Source of the DNA: Euborellia annulipes
Lineage: Eukaryota > Arthropoda > Insecta > Dermaptera > Anisolabididae
Length of the DNA: 64,000 nucleotides
Direction: 5' to 3'
NCBI GenBank assembly: GCA_023213315.1
Contig: JAKCPI010002775.1
Span: forward strand, 124,001-188,000
The stretch's first letter is position 1; the number at the start of each line of letters is the position of its first letter. The position numbers and the translations under genes are program-made. Positions 52,915 through 64,000 of the stretch are shown here, one piece after another. The notes below the pieces were generated by a model. The model saw only the letters and a list, made by a program, of their open reading frames with translations. It searched no databases and was not told the origin of the DNA.

Positions 52915-55535
52915 TACCCTTGATGAATAAATATTTAATCACAGCTATACAATTGCGTTTTATAATAGACCAGTTCATATATATAAAAGAGTTTTTAGAT
53001 GTAATTTTTGAACCAAAGACATGGAACATTGCATCTCTTACGAATTTTATATTTATTCAAACCAAAATTTAATTTAGAAAGATATATCTCACTTTTCTAT
53101 CGACTTCAAATTGATCTTTTGAATATCTAAACCCAACTCTTTTGAATTACAAATTTTTATTTATTCTTTATATGCCATTTTATTTTTCAAATATGAAAAG
53201 TTGAATTGACTTTGTATCTGAAATTAAAAAAAAAATTGTCAAATCTGTTTTTGAGAATAAACGAAATTTAGTGCATTTTTTCAGGACTCTAATTTTAAAA
53301 TCTCGTCTGTTTATTTATTCCCTATCTCTTTTCTTAATCACCTCTTAGTTTTCATTTCTTACAAACTAAATTATAAAATCGGTAACTCTTTTAAACATTC
53401 AGATTCTCATATATTTTTTTTTTTTGCTAGCTCACCTTAATCAAAGAATTCCTCTGATTAAAAAAAAGATGCATAATGATTAGAATCCATTAAAAAAGTA
53501 CGTCTATAGAAACTTTCTAATTGGACAGCTGATAGCATAAATTTCGGACTGAGTCGTAAATGAAATACCCAAGTTTTATCTCAATTGGCCCAGCCATTTT
53601 TCAAATAAGCCGTCATCAAATAAGTGAAATTGATGATGAATCAATTAAAAAAGAACGTATATTAATCGACTTGGATCTCTCTTAAAAAATATATTTGTAT
53701 ATATATATGAAGAGAAAGGGTTGGATAGTAAATAAATTAATTATCTAAAAAAAAATATTTACTTTAGTTCTTTAAAAAGATTTTCTCCATCTCATATTCT
53801 TCTGAAATGAAAATAATCAGACGTAAAAAAAAAAAAATTGTACACATTCTTATACCAAATGTATAAACAAAATTGTTTTTTTTTTTTTTTTTTTTTTTTT
53901 TAACTAAGTTACTTTACGCGGCTTACAGTAGAGTGAATTGCCAGAATTCGTCACGTAACAAAAAAGCGTTACAGAGCTCGAGCCGAAGCCTTTGCGAGGC
54001 CACGCCTACCCCCCAACGGCTCTAGAGAAATCTTTCTCTTTATCTCTTTCTATATTATTTAAAAAAGAAAAGAATTATTTGTTTTAAAAATAAATAATTC
54101 TTTCCTTTATTATAATATTCATATTAAATTATATTTGTAGTTGAAGAAAAGGCGTGAGGAACTTCGTTCCTGCCATTGGTCCCAAAACCCCACAAGTTTG
54201 GTTTTTATCTCGTTAAAATTAATTATATTTCCATATTTTCTCATTCCCTTTCTATTTATTCTCGAATTCCTTAATTTTTTTTTTTTAGTCTCGTATTTTT
54301 CAATCTTATTTTTAAACTTTGTTCATTTTTTTGTCTAAAATAATTTTATTTTTATATAATATGACCTTTTTCTTTCATAAATATTCATATTCCCAGATGG
54401 AATTAAATATTTAAAAAAATCACATGAACCTCTTACGGTTTATTACTTAAAATAAATAAATAATTATCAAGATAAGAAATAAGATTTCTTTGATAAAAGG
54501 AAATATTTCTGCCAAGAAAATGAAATATATACTTTCAGATTCAAAAAATTTAGTTATATATCCTTTTATGCATAATTAAAAAGATTCATATTACATGGTC
54601 CGTAGAGTGGGGTAAATAAAGTCACAAAGATAAATAGAAACAATTAACGGTATACTATCAAAGAGATGTGTCTATTAATTTTCAAAGAAATCGGGTTTGG
54701 TGTCGTATTATTATAAAAAAATTGCATCTACTGATATTAAAATCAAATAAAGATCGATGGAAGAATGAAATAAAAATTATATAGATTTATTTTGAAACTA
54801 TGATATATGTTTCGAATTAGTTAGAAATGTTGCTCCTGGATGGTGCTGTTGTCACTTGACTTCATTCACTTTCTTTGTTACGATGTCTTTCCATATTGGA
54901 ACTACAGCGTATAACGCCATCCATTGGCAAAATTTATAACTAAATTCGAAACTTATGTATTTATCATTCTTTTTAATTTCCAAATTTTAATTGTGAGCAT
55001 CCTGTAATTGAATAGAAATAAAAAACAAATTCAGTGATTGAGATTCTCTCATTAAAAAAAAACTTTGATCTTGTCTGATGAATGTTTTTAAATTTTAAAA
55101 CAAATCTTTATTAATCACATTATTTATGATGTGATAAAAGAACATTGTTTTAAGTCTCTAAGAGTTTTTCAATCCATTATCGAAATCCCATCCCACTAGA
55201 GTGAGAGGTGGGACAATATTTCTTCGCCTCACTTTCTTGTTGGTAAATCAAAAACAAAACCACTTTTTAAGGATTAGGGTTAGTGTTCACAAACTCTTTC
55301 ATTTGGGATTAAAAACTAATTACAAACATGATCCACGGAATGTAAATATTATCAACTTTAAAAAACTTGTCCGTTTCATTTTATTTTCTTTTTCTTCTTT
55401 TTCAAGTTGAATAAAGAATATATTTCATAAAAACATATTTTAAAGTAATTTTTATTATTTTGACAAATAACCCTTTAACCTGCCGTGATCTATTTTTGTT
55501 ACAACCTTTAAATATTTTCAAACACCCTTATTGTA
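52915..55535. other. Unassigned AT-rich interval
   Basis: About 2.6 kb of mostly unique AT-rich DNA with a T run at 53877-53901 and a GC-richer patch at 53920-54030 (GCCACGCCTACCCCCC). ORFs at 54141 and 55201 have no recognisable content. No splice-bounded exon found. Confidence 0.45.
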
Positions 55536-55541
55536 TTTTTT

Positions 55542-56645
55542 ACTTTCTTTTACATATATATATAGACATAGGTGCTAGAACGGGGGGGGGGTCAAGGGTA
55601 CATTGCTCCCCCTGGCGTCCTATAGGATGGGGCAACATGTCTTCTTTTATTTCATTTATTTTTAAAAATGATAAATTTTTACTATTTAAAAATAAAATCT
55701 TTTAAATTAAAAAAAAAATTAAAAGAGTAAGAAATTCATTTTTTTCCAAATTATTTTATATAGACCCTATTGTATTTCTAATTTCTAAAAACATTTTATA
55801 TGAAATTAAGAGAAGAAAATTAAAAATATTTATTTCCTTCAAATAGTATAAAACAAATCTACTATAAAGCCTAAAAAAAATTTTGATAAAATCACTAGGA
55901 AATTTTTTAAAATTTTACTTTTATAAAATTATGAATTTATTTAAAATTTTTAAAGCTTTATAGTAGATTTGTTTTATACTATTTGAACATATTAAATTAT
56001 TTTAATTTTCAAAAAAAAAAAATTTTGCCCCCCCCTGATTCAAATTCGTTCTGGCGCCCCTGTATATATATAGAGAGAAAAAGTATTGGATTCATGTCAT
56101 CAATTCGATGCCGAGATTTTGATGGAAATACATGTTTTGAGATGCCCTGAATCCAAAAAATGGATCCAGCAAAATGATCTGTCTTTGTTTTATTTAATTA
56201 AATCATTAAGTCTTTGAGCTTAGAGGTTGAAATTTTATATCTAAGTTAGGCACAACCCTGAGGCGTGAATATAAGCTTTTGATCAAAATCAGTCAAAGAC
56301 GACTACTTTTTCATTTTTTTTTCGATTTTCTCAAAATTAACGATTTTGATTAAAATTCAAAAATCAATTATTTTTTTAGATGCTCTTTAAAATGTATATT
56401 CTCATTTCCCCTTCAAAATTGTATGAAGCACACTTTACTGTTGACCTTTATAGGAAAGATAAGTGAAATGGTTGCTATGTTTACAAAATATAAATTTTTT
56501 CATGTTTATAAATTTTATACCTTTAATATATCGGAGGATATGTCGACACAAAAAATCTGGTGTGACAATTACAGACACAACCTTCTCTTACCTTTGGTAA
56601 TTAAAAGTTGTGTGCTGTGCGATCAGTCACACCAGGTTTTTATCA
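55542..56645. mobile_element. Family A copy, interrupted by a hAT MITE
   Basis: ACTTTCTTTTACATATATATA before the MITE and GAGAAAAAGTATTGGATTCATG after it, then GATGCCGAGATTTTGATGG, AGGCACAACCCTGAGGCG, GTTGCTATGTTTAC and the long hairpin at 56560-56640 with GTGCTGTGCGATCAGTCACACC. Confidence 0.88.
55567..56062. mobile_element. hAT MITE with internal foldback
   Basis: 496 bp, starting CATAGGTGCTAGAACGGGGG and ending CGTTCTGGCGCCCCTG. Flanks TATATAGA and TATATATA fit an 8-bp duplication altered in a TA microsatellite. The interior contains AGTATAAAACAAATCTACTA and its complement (about 55847 and 55965). Confidence 0.85.
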
Positions 56646-56649
56646 TTAA

Positions 56650-57305
56650 AATTCTATAGGGTTACTTAGGTTCATAATTTATAAAATTTGGAGAAATTAA
56701 TCAATAGTGCTAAAAATTTTTAAATTCCTCTCGATAAAAAAAAACATTCAAATTTAAAAATAGTTCATTTAAATGTTTAATGACCACTATAGTGAAATTA
56801 ATAGTCGAATATTAATCAAGGCTATAATAAACTAGCCTCATTACCAACCCGGAAAATCGGCGTTTTATCTTCTTTTGTTTTTACACATCTCTCTCTCGAC
56901 TACCTGGGGTGGATTTTCCGTTTTTCACAGCTGAGTCCGTAATAACAGAGGAACAAAAGAAAGTGTTAATTAAAAACTCGAGGCTTGTATTACTTTATCT
57001 GTCCCCAGCTTTGCAATTAGATTCTTTTTTTCTATTGGTCGGATTTTACGTTTTCTTTGTAAAGCCCATCTTATTTCAAGAGATGTTTACTTATATACAA
57101 TTTTTTCATAATTAATTTTTTTTTTTTAATTACAATGATAAAATTACTTAGACATATATGTAGTTATATCAAATTTTTTTTTTAATTAAAAAAAAAAAGG
57201 AAAACTAAATTAAGTCTTACATTTGATTTTATTGTGAGGTATATCTTTGTGGCTGGAAGTATTATTAAGGAGTCAAAAAAAATATGCAGCCAAAATTATT
57301 TCTTT
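56650..57305. other. Unassigned interval
   Basis: AT-rich; a 68-codon ORF at 56909 lacks recognisable content. Confidence 0.4.
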
Positions 57306-57309
57306 TGAT

Positions 57310-57612
57310 TTTACTTTCTCTTACCTATATATGAAATATATATAGAGAGAATGTATTGCGATCATGTCAAAATTTAGATGGATATACTTGTTTTGAGGTC
57401 CCCTGAGTCCAAAAAAGTGGGTCCCCCAAATTGGTCTGTCTGACTTTGCATAACGATTTTTACATGTAGGAATTGAGCTACCGGATTGAAATTTTATATT
57501 TAAGTTAAATACACTCCCGGACACTCAAAATAAGTTTTTAAACAAAATCCGCCAAAAAGTACTAGTACTTTATTGATGTACTTTTTCAGTTTTTTCGATT
57601 TTCTCAAAATAA
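57310..57612. repeat. Family A half copy
   Basis: TTTTACTTTCTCTTACCTAT, GCGATCATGTCAAAATTTAG, GGTCCCCTGAGTCC, ACACTCCCGGACACTC, AGTACTAGTACTTTATTG; stops at TTTTCTCAAAAT where family F begins. Confidence 0.85.
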
Positions 57613-57972
57613 TTTTTATCCTCCTTAACTGACTCAGGGCCGCCTGAAGAGGACCCTTGTCTTTTCTTAATTATGAGAAGCTGCACGTATAGACAGGGGG
57701 GCTTTACCCCTGGACCCCCTTTGACTGACTTGGGCCCGCCTGCGGCGGACCCTCGCCTTTTCTTAATTATGAAAAAAAATATCATTACTATATTCCAATC
57801 CAGTGCCTGCTTGAGGATTTGTTTACATTCATAGAATATATAAATGCAAAGAATACATTAATATTTCTCTATACATTTCCAATGGGAGAAATCGAACTTT
57901 AGGAATTAATAACTCTAGGAATTTCGGGATGAAAATATTTTCCTGTAATCCCTAGAAAGTCCTCTTTATGCA
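57613..57972. repeat. Family F repeat with the empty site of family A
   Basis: GACTTGGGCCC, CTTTTCTTAATTATG, ATCCAGTGCCTGC, TTCTCTATACATTTCC and AACTCTAGGAATTTCGG match 13760-13960 joined directly to 14936-15000. The join 57915/57916 is the unoccupied target of the 13961 copy. Confidence 0.85.
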
Positions 57973-57974
57973 TA

Positions 57975-60565
57975 CAAACGTGTCCAATACAATTAATTAA
58001 TTAAATTTACCACCTAACTTTTCGGTCCCAAATAGAGGCTCAATACGCTGCATACGTTCTACTATTCAATTTATATAAATAAATATATATATACCTGAAC
58101 CTTCAATATTTTTTTGCAAACTCACGTCAAAAGAGATATTTTTTACGATATAAACATTTAATAATTAAAATTTTATCTTAATTAGAAAATAAATAAATAT
58201 TAAAATAATTTGTATTTATTTTCAATTTGCATAGAAATATACTCATCAATAATTTAAAATGATTGCATATTATTACTATTGCGAAAATTATTCGAACATC
58301 TGATAATATTCTTGATTCATTTAATTAATTAAAATTTCAATTATGCTATTTATATATAATTAAATTCATATAATTATAATCATTTATTTTTAGCTATCGT
58401 TAGAACTAACTATCATTTTCCTCTTCACAGTTAATTTAACACTTAATTATTTGATAAAATAAAGACGAACGGTTTTAGATGAAGTATCAGGTGATTTCTT
58501 TTTATCTTAAAATTCCTTTTAAAATTTTTTATTTCCAGACCTATTGATGTGTAGATATTGCGGAAGGATAATTTCCAATCCATTATGAAATGTCAGCCTC
58601 TAATTAACATTTGAACTTCAATCATTTCAATGTGTCAATTAATGCTCCCTAATTGGAAAAGCTGAAGATATAAAGGAAAAGATGTGTCTGAAAATAACTC
58701 CCCCTCGAATTGAAACAATTAGACCCATAATAAATAAATAAATAACAATTCCGATTAATTGAACTTGTCAATAAATAAATTCTCAACTTGTTAATTAATA
58801 ATATTCCAATTAGCTTTCTATAAAAACATTTTTTGATTTATTCGCGACTAACACATACAAATGAATTTGTGAAGTATAATAAAAATGTTTTGAAACCTTC
58901 AGGTTTTTATGTGTTATATTTTTCGTTTATGTTCATAAACCAGATGTAATATGAAAATTTTGACTTGTCGTTTACTTCTTAGAATATGAATTTCAAACCA
59001 CTGTTCTATATAACTAGAAAATTCAAATTTTATTGAGAAAATTTTTAATTTTTATAAACACCAATACATACAACTATTACAACCGTCGACACGATTGTTT
59101 AGTCTGGATTCTGCATATTAAATTTTCGATTCTCCTACTCTAAAAATAAAAGGAAAAATAATTTTTTTTTGATCAAAATTTGCTTTTGTAAAAACTAGAG
59201 CAATTTTTCAAATTTTTGAAAAAAATCACTGACTGATTTTTATATTTTTTTTTATAATTTTATTTTAAATTACGATTATGATTATTTTTACTGAACATCA
59301 GAGTCTTTTTAATTTAAGATTTGTGATAAAAAAAATAGCATATAAATGTAATAGCTGTGAAAGCCTAAACTCCAAAATTAACATTTCTTCAGTCATTTGT
59401 GTCAAGGACTGTAAAAAGAAACTTTCATGGGAATGATACTGGCTATTTCCCTCCCCAGTAAAAAAGTAGATTTGAAATTGAAAAAAGTAGATTTGAAATT
59501 GAGCTGTCTTCCTAAGTTTAACTGCTTTATCTTTTAATTTTAAAAGCTGATTACATCGATTTCGACCACGAGCTCCCCGAGCTGGCTCACTCTCCAACCC
59601 TTTTACCATCTATCTTGTTATCTCTCTCTTCGGGTTCTTTCTATACAGCCCCTTCCACGAGATTTATTTAAAAATAAAATGAAGAACTAATCAATCAATT
59701 GATAAAAAATAACGACGCCTAAAAGGATGCAACCAAACTAACAGTTTAGTTTGTTGGTTGCCTAATTTTTAGGCGAAATGTTTTTATATTATTATTTTAT
59801 ATTAGATAGTAAAGAGATTTCGGAAACAATGAGTAATTTTGTATTGTTGTAAATTAGAAAAAGATATAATTGAAGACCAATAGAATGGTAAAAAAAAATT
59901 TGGGGGTTGTTAAGAGAAATAAAAATTTCATATATTGATATGAGAGACAGTGGCAGATTCAAGGACGGGATACTCCCGAGTAAAAATGATTAAAAATGAT
60001 CTAGGGATTCACACGTCCGCAGCAGATCTGCATAGTGAACCTTTAGGGACACAAAGGGATACACACGCCCATACCAAGGACACACACAAACGATCGAAAG
60101 TGACCAGAAGAAAAATGTGTTTTTTTTTTACTCGTGATAATGTGTGAAATAATTATTTATTATATTTTAATTTCGGATCCAAAAAAAAAAGAACGTATGC
60201 ATGATTAAAACCATTTTAAAATGTTTCTCCTTTACTGAAAAAATGATTCGATGTTTTCATCTAAAAAATATGTGTTTTTCCAACTCTTTTTTAAATCTTT
60301 TCGGCATCTTTGGCCATACCGGTAGACTTTTAAAGATACCAATTATTTAAATCCATGTATTTATACCAAATCCCGTCCAAATGATATTCCAGCTCTTAGT
60401 TGACTAAAGATAGCATTATTTCAACAAAGCGTAAATCTTTCAAAGGGGAAATAAAAATTATTCCTCCCTCTAGAATTCAGCTAGACTTTAATTTTTAATT
60501 GTTTAAAAAAAAGTACTATTATTCATTTTTAACCATATTTTTTTTTATTATTTTATAAAGTAATA
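57975..60565. other. Unassigned AT-rich interval
   Basis: Largely unique AT-rich DNA. The minus-strand ORF 59298-59609 includes SEPARGARGRNRCNQLLKLK and a direct duplication (FQIYFFQFQIYFF) from a 21-bp repeat at 59467-59508. 59950-60147 encodes a short unrecognised peptide. GC-rich block 60570-60650 (GAAGCCGGGGGCCGAGAAGG). None qualifies as a gene. Confidence 0.4.
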
Positions 60566-60665
60566 TAGGGGTTACCCACGCCGAGAAGGTAGAAGCCGGG
60601 GGCCGAGAAGGGCCCTTAGATCCAGGTGGGCCTCGGGAGAGTCTCCTACCAATTACTACATACGA

Positions 60666-60670
<5 letters not shown>

Positions 60671-60722
<52 letters not shown>
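60671..60722. repeat. TA microsatellite
   Basis: About 26 TA units, directly before the palindrome. Confidence 0.97.
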
Positions 60723-60725
<3 letters not shown>

Positions 60726-60744
60726 CTTTGAGGATGTACAAGAT

Positions 60745-60919
60745 TATATAACTTTCTTAATGTATTTGGAAGTTTACTTGTAAAAGTATTCAGATGGATT
60801 TGAATGATTATAATAAAAAATTTTTTACATTTTATGTAAAAAATTTTTTATTATAATCATTCAAATCCATCTGAATACTTTTACAAGTAAACTTCCAAAT
60901 ACATTAAGAAAGTTATATA
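60745..60919. repeat. Perfect 86-bp palindrome with a 3-base loop
   Basis: 60745-60830 and 60834-60919 are exact reverse complements by direct reading; only TTT separates them. Transcription would give an uninterrupted 86-bp RNA hairpin. It could be a young MITE, a small-RNA source or an assembly error. Confidence 0.92.
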
Positions 60920-60924
60920 TTTAT

Positions 60925-61900
60925 ATTTGTATTATAAATATTCTGATATTGTATTTATATTTTTTTTATTTCTTCCGAATATTTTGCTCAAGTGGGAAAT
61001 TAATTTAAATTATGGGCAATCAGCTAGAGCCGCACCTCTAGTGCCACCTCTACCAAACTTGTAGAGCCCCACCCCTATATGCATTATTAGATAGAAAACA
61101 ATTCTCGTGTTGGATGCACAATAATATTACAAATATGAATTTTCTTTTTTGAGATTATATTAATGAGCTATTCTGATGTAATATTAAATTTTCATTGATA
61201 TATCTAGGTTTATTTTGGAGTTAATTTACTCAAGACAGTGCCAACCGGGTTCTACATGACATAAAACGAAGCTAGAAATTATAAAAGCGAAATAATGTAT
61301 TTAGTTAGGCAAACCAATTGATTTTTCGATTAATTATTGATAGAATAGCTAATCACTCCAAAGTGGACCACTCAAGAGTAGTTGTTAAATTAACAGAGTA
61401 ACTCTGAAACAATATTCAAAAAAACATCCATTAGTAAGTTAGTCATTTTGGTTGCCTATCAAATCAATATTTCAAAAAATATTTTCTTTTATTTTTATTA
61501 ACCAATATTATCCCTCCCTTTCTACCATTAAATCATTCCCCTCTTGATGCATTTTCAATTCGATTTGCTGTTTTTATCCTTGAGTCAAATAACTTTGCCC
61601 ATATCCATGAAATATACTTTGAATTTTATATTGATTCAGATACACTCTTTTATATTTCCCAATAACATTTATCAATAAAAATCAAATAAAAATACACTAA
61701 AATTGCGGTTGTATTTATACTATTGCTTACAAAGAATATTTAATACCTTTTATTCATACATACATATATATACATATCATAGACCACCTAAACAAACCTA
61801 ATCCGCCCATACATTCAAAACTACTTTAAACTAAAAACATTTAATGTTCTATAAACCGTATATTACTTAGTACTTGTATAAAAATAATTTAATTCAAAAA
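60925..61900. other. Unassigned interval
   Basis: AT-rich with a GC-richer piece at 61015-61080 (AGCCGCACCTCTAG). No gene or repeat end recognised. Confidence 0.4.
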
Positions 61901-61903
61901 CGT

Positions 61904-62217
61904 TTTTACTTTCTCTTATCTCTGTTATTATATAGAGATAAAGTTTAATGTCAAAATTTCGATGTCGAGATTTTGATGGATATACAGGTTTTGAATCCAA
62001 AAAAGTGGTTTTTGCAACATGGTCTCAAAATTGTTTAAAGACCACTTTACTCTTGTACTTCATAGGAAAGTTAGGAGAAATGGTTGCCATGGTAACAGTG
62101 ATATTTTCCATGTTTATAAATTTTATATCTTGGTGTGACAAGCACAGAACACAACTTTCAATTACCGAAGGTAAGAGAAAGTAGTTTGTTGTGCGATCAG
62201 TCACACCAGATTTTTTG
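61904..62217. repeat. Short family A copy
   Basis: TTTTTACTTTCTCTTATCTC, GATGTCGAGATTTTGATGG, then a jump (internal deletion) to TTTAAAGACCACTTTACTC, GTTGCCATGGTAAC and the terminal hairpin ending GTCACACCAGATTTTTTG. Confidence 0.88.
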
Positions 62218-62219
62218 AT

Positions 62220-62870
62220 TAATTTTTTCCAAATTACAATCTTAGAACAAAAACAAAAATTTTGTATATAATTTGAAGTGTAACTGGAATTTAAAATAAA
62301 CATAAAATTTAAATTGAATATAATATTTTAAACCAATAAAAAAAAAACACGATTTCTTTCTTCATTAATGAATTTAATAATAAGCTTCTTACAATGAAAA
62401 TGAATTAAATAAAAAATTTCACAAAATTTTCTAACACAAGCATCTTGGGAATTGTTAAAACAAACGAAAAAAAAAAAAACTTTACTTTAAGAAACAAATG
62501 ATGAGTCTTTCTTAGGGGTTAAATTAATTAATTTACTATTAAATAAATAATAAGACAAAACATTATGCTAAAAAAAAAATCGCTTTGCGAATTTCCCTTT
62601 TGCAATTTTCTCTATTCCCTGGCGAAACATTCATTTTGACTTCCTTAGGGAATCATTTTTTTTTTCTACTACAATACAGTTTTTATTTCTAACAAAAATT
62701 TCTTTAAATTAAAAAAAATTATTTAGTTAGAAAAGATAAATTTATTTGCAACCATTATTAATGAACTCAAATTTTGTATGCACATTTAAGAATCAATACA
62801 ATGAAATTAATTCTATCACTAAAATATTTACAAGTAAACACACTAGTTTTAGTTTAAAAAAGAGTTTTAT
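62220..62870. other. Unassigned AT-rich interval
   Basis: Runs of A and T, nothing recognised. Confidence 0.45.
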
Positions 62871-62879
62871 TTTAGTTTT

Positions 62880-63365
62880 TGTACATTTCGATATTAAAAT
62901 ATAATCATCAGAACCTTATTACAAACTAATTGACAAATTTCGTTGTCGAGTAGATGGCAGCATTGTATCTTTTTTGTATAGGTAGCAGCACTATTAGACA
63001 GTTCATCAATGATATAAATACTTATTACACTTATTTTCAGTGCTACCACCCATAAGTAATTATATGGTTGATAAACTGTGTAACAATGCTGCTTTCTATA
63101 CAAAAAAGATACAGTGCTACCATCTACTTTAAGTATAAATAGATCGACAACGGAATTTGTCATTTTGTAATAAGGTCCTGATGATGTTTCAACATCGAAA
63201 TGTACATAAACCAAAATAAAACTCTACCTAGTGGGTTAATTTTTATGGTGGTTTTTAATTATAGTTACAAATTTTCGCGCCATCTACAGTCATCCTATGA
63301 AGTTAGTTACAAATGTTCGCGCCATCTACACACATTCCCATGAAGTTAGACACAATCATCAAAGC
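62880..63365. repeat. Foldback with variant hammerheads and GCGCCATCTAC tail
   Basis: Inverted arms: TTACAAACTAATTGACAAATT (62919) faces AATTTGTCATTTTGTAATAAG; GTAGATGGCAGCATTGTATC faces GATACAGTGCTACCATCTAC. A tail repeats TTCGCGCCATCTACA twice (63274, 63319), followed by ATTCCCATGAAGTTAGACAC shared with 12108. ORF on the minus strand is by-product. Confidence 0.8.
63175..63215 (+). ncRNA. Variant hammerhead-like motif
   Basis: CTGATGA (63178-63184), short TGTT/AACA stem, then TC and GAAATGTAC (63197-63205). Stem I is not convincing. The inverted sister near 62890-62915 (minus) keeps CTGATGA and GAAATGTAC with a different stem II loop. Probably a diverged subfamily. Confidence 0.4.
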
Positions 63366-63369
63366 AAGT

Positions 63370-64000
63370 ATTTACATAAAGAGCTTGTTCTTATAAGTGT
63401 GTTTACTTTTAAATTATTTTAATTTAAAAATGTTTAAACTAGTGCCTACGGTGAATGAAAAATTTTTTATCGTGTATATGAATTTTGCATTAAAATTTCT
63501 CTTAGCGTATAGAATGAAGTGTTTTTTTATTTTTTTATTAATAAAATTTTAAACATATCGAATTAGCGAGAGAAATAATTATTATAATAATAAAAAAAAA
63601 ATACCACTAGACCAATATTTCCGAAGATAAATTTTATTTCATTTTTTTTTTTTATAACGAAAATTTTATCGAATATCGAAACCATAAAGAAATTCGATAT
63701 ATTTCCCTATAGGAATAATTCCAGGAATTTTTCTTTCTTCCTATCATATACCAGGCACATGTATATATATATATCGAATCTATCTATATATAAAGTGAAC
63801 TAATATTATCAGAATCTCATCTAAAAATTAATTATAGATTGATAATTTATTTAATAAAGTGGATCCATTTAAGTAATTTTAGTTTAAATTTGTCTTCTCA
63901 GAGTAGATGACGTACTCCCTCTATTTAGTAAGTAGGGGGGATGGCGCCCACTGTGCAATTTAATTCGCAATGCCAGGATATTTCCCAGCTGATAGCATCT
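63370..64000. other. Unassigned AT-rich interval
   Basis: AT-rich DNA to the window edge. GATGGCGCCCACTGTGC at 63940 is a small GC patch of unknown origin. Confidence 0.4.

Noticed and set aside
59298..59609. 103-residue minus-strand ORF as an exon
   Set aside because: Contains a recent 21-bp direct duplication and a hydrophobic low-complexity tail; no convincing splice sites.

Overview
The window is AT-rich eukaryotic nuclear DNA. It has long non-coding stretches, microsatellites, decayed transposons and GT-AG-type exon candidates, and no bacterial or viral gene organisation. The transposon set (mariner and hAT families, a non-LTR retrotransposon and hammerhead-ribozyme repeats) fits an invertebrate, most likely an arthropod, but nothing here fixes the species. 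I see no complete host gene. The window is best read as intergenic or intronic DNA built from layers of nested mobile elements.

Layout. 1-340 is a higher-order tandem repeat. 1.3-9.5 kb holds foldback repeats with hammerhead-like motifs, a nested pair of GGACCCTGTTA-ended MITEs, and the first copies of an abundant element called family A here (hairpin-ended, Helentron-like). 9.9-16.7 kb has G/C-tract hAT MITEs with exact 8-bp target duplications and a full family A copy whose empty site is preserved near 57.9 kb. 17-26 kb has more family A, a tRNA-like SINE, perfect foldbacks with hammerheads, two long-TIR elements and a GC-rich palindrome. 26.6-27.4 kb is a hAT MITE whose interior was amplified in tandem. 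27.8-28.3 kb and 32.2 kb hold the best host signals: a possible leftward promoter with a first exon, and a probable rightward coding exon. 32.4-37.5 kb is a dense nest of mariner MITEs, two mariner transposase pseudogenes, and a hAT element with a transposase C-terminus inside a larger TIR element. 39.0-40.9 kb is a hAT MITE split by a broken LINE reverse transcriptase. 41.8-46.7 kb is rich in hAT MITEs and has a possible first exon at 43.2 kb. 48-53 kb holds nested TA-flanked palindromes and the best hammerheads. 55-64 kb has family A copies, an empty site and an 86-bp perfect palindrome.

Most notable: at least ten copies of a small RNA-like fold keep CUGANGA, stem II, GAAA and a UH cleavage triplet. 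Their stem I sequences differ between copies yet stay complementary, the signature of type I hammerhead ribozymes with minimal stem III known from Penelope-like elements and retrozymes. No Penelope reverse transcriptase is visible, so these look non-autonomous. All functional statements are inferences from sequence reading; no searches or folding programs were run.
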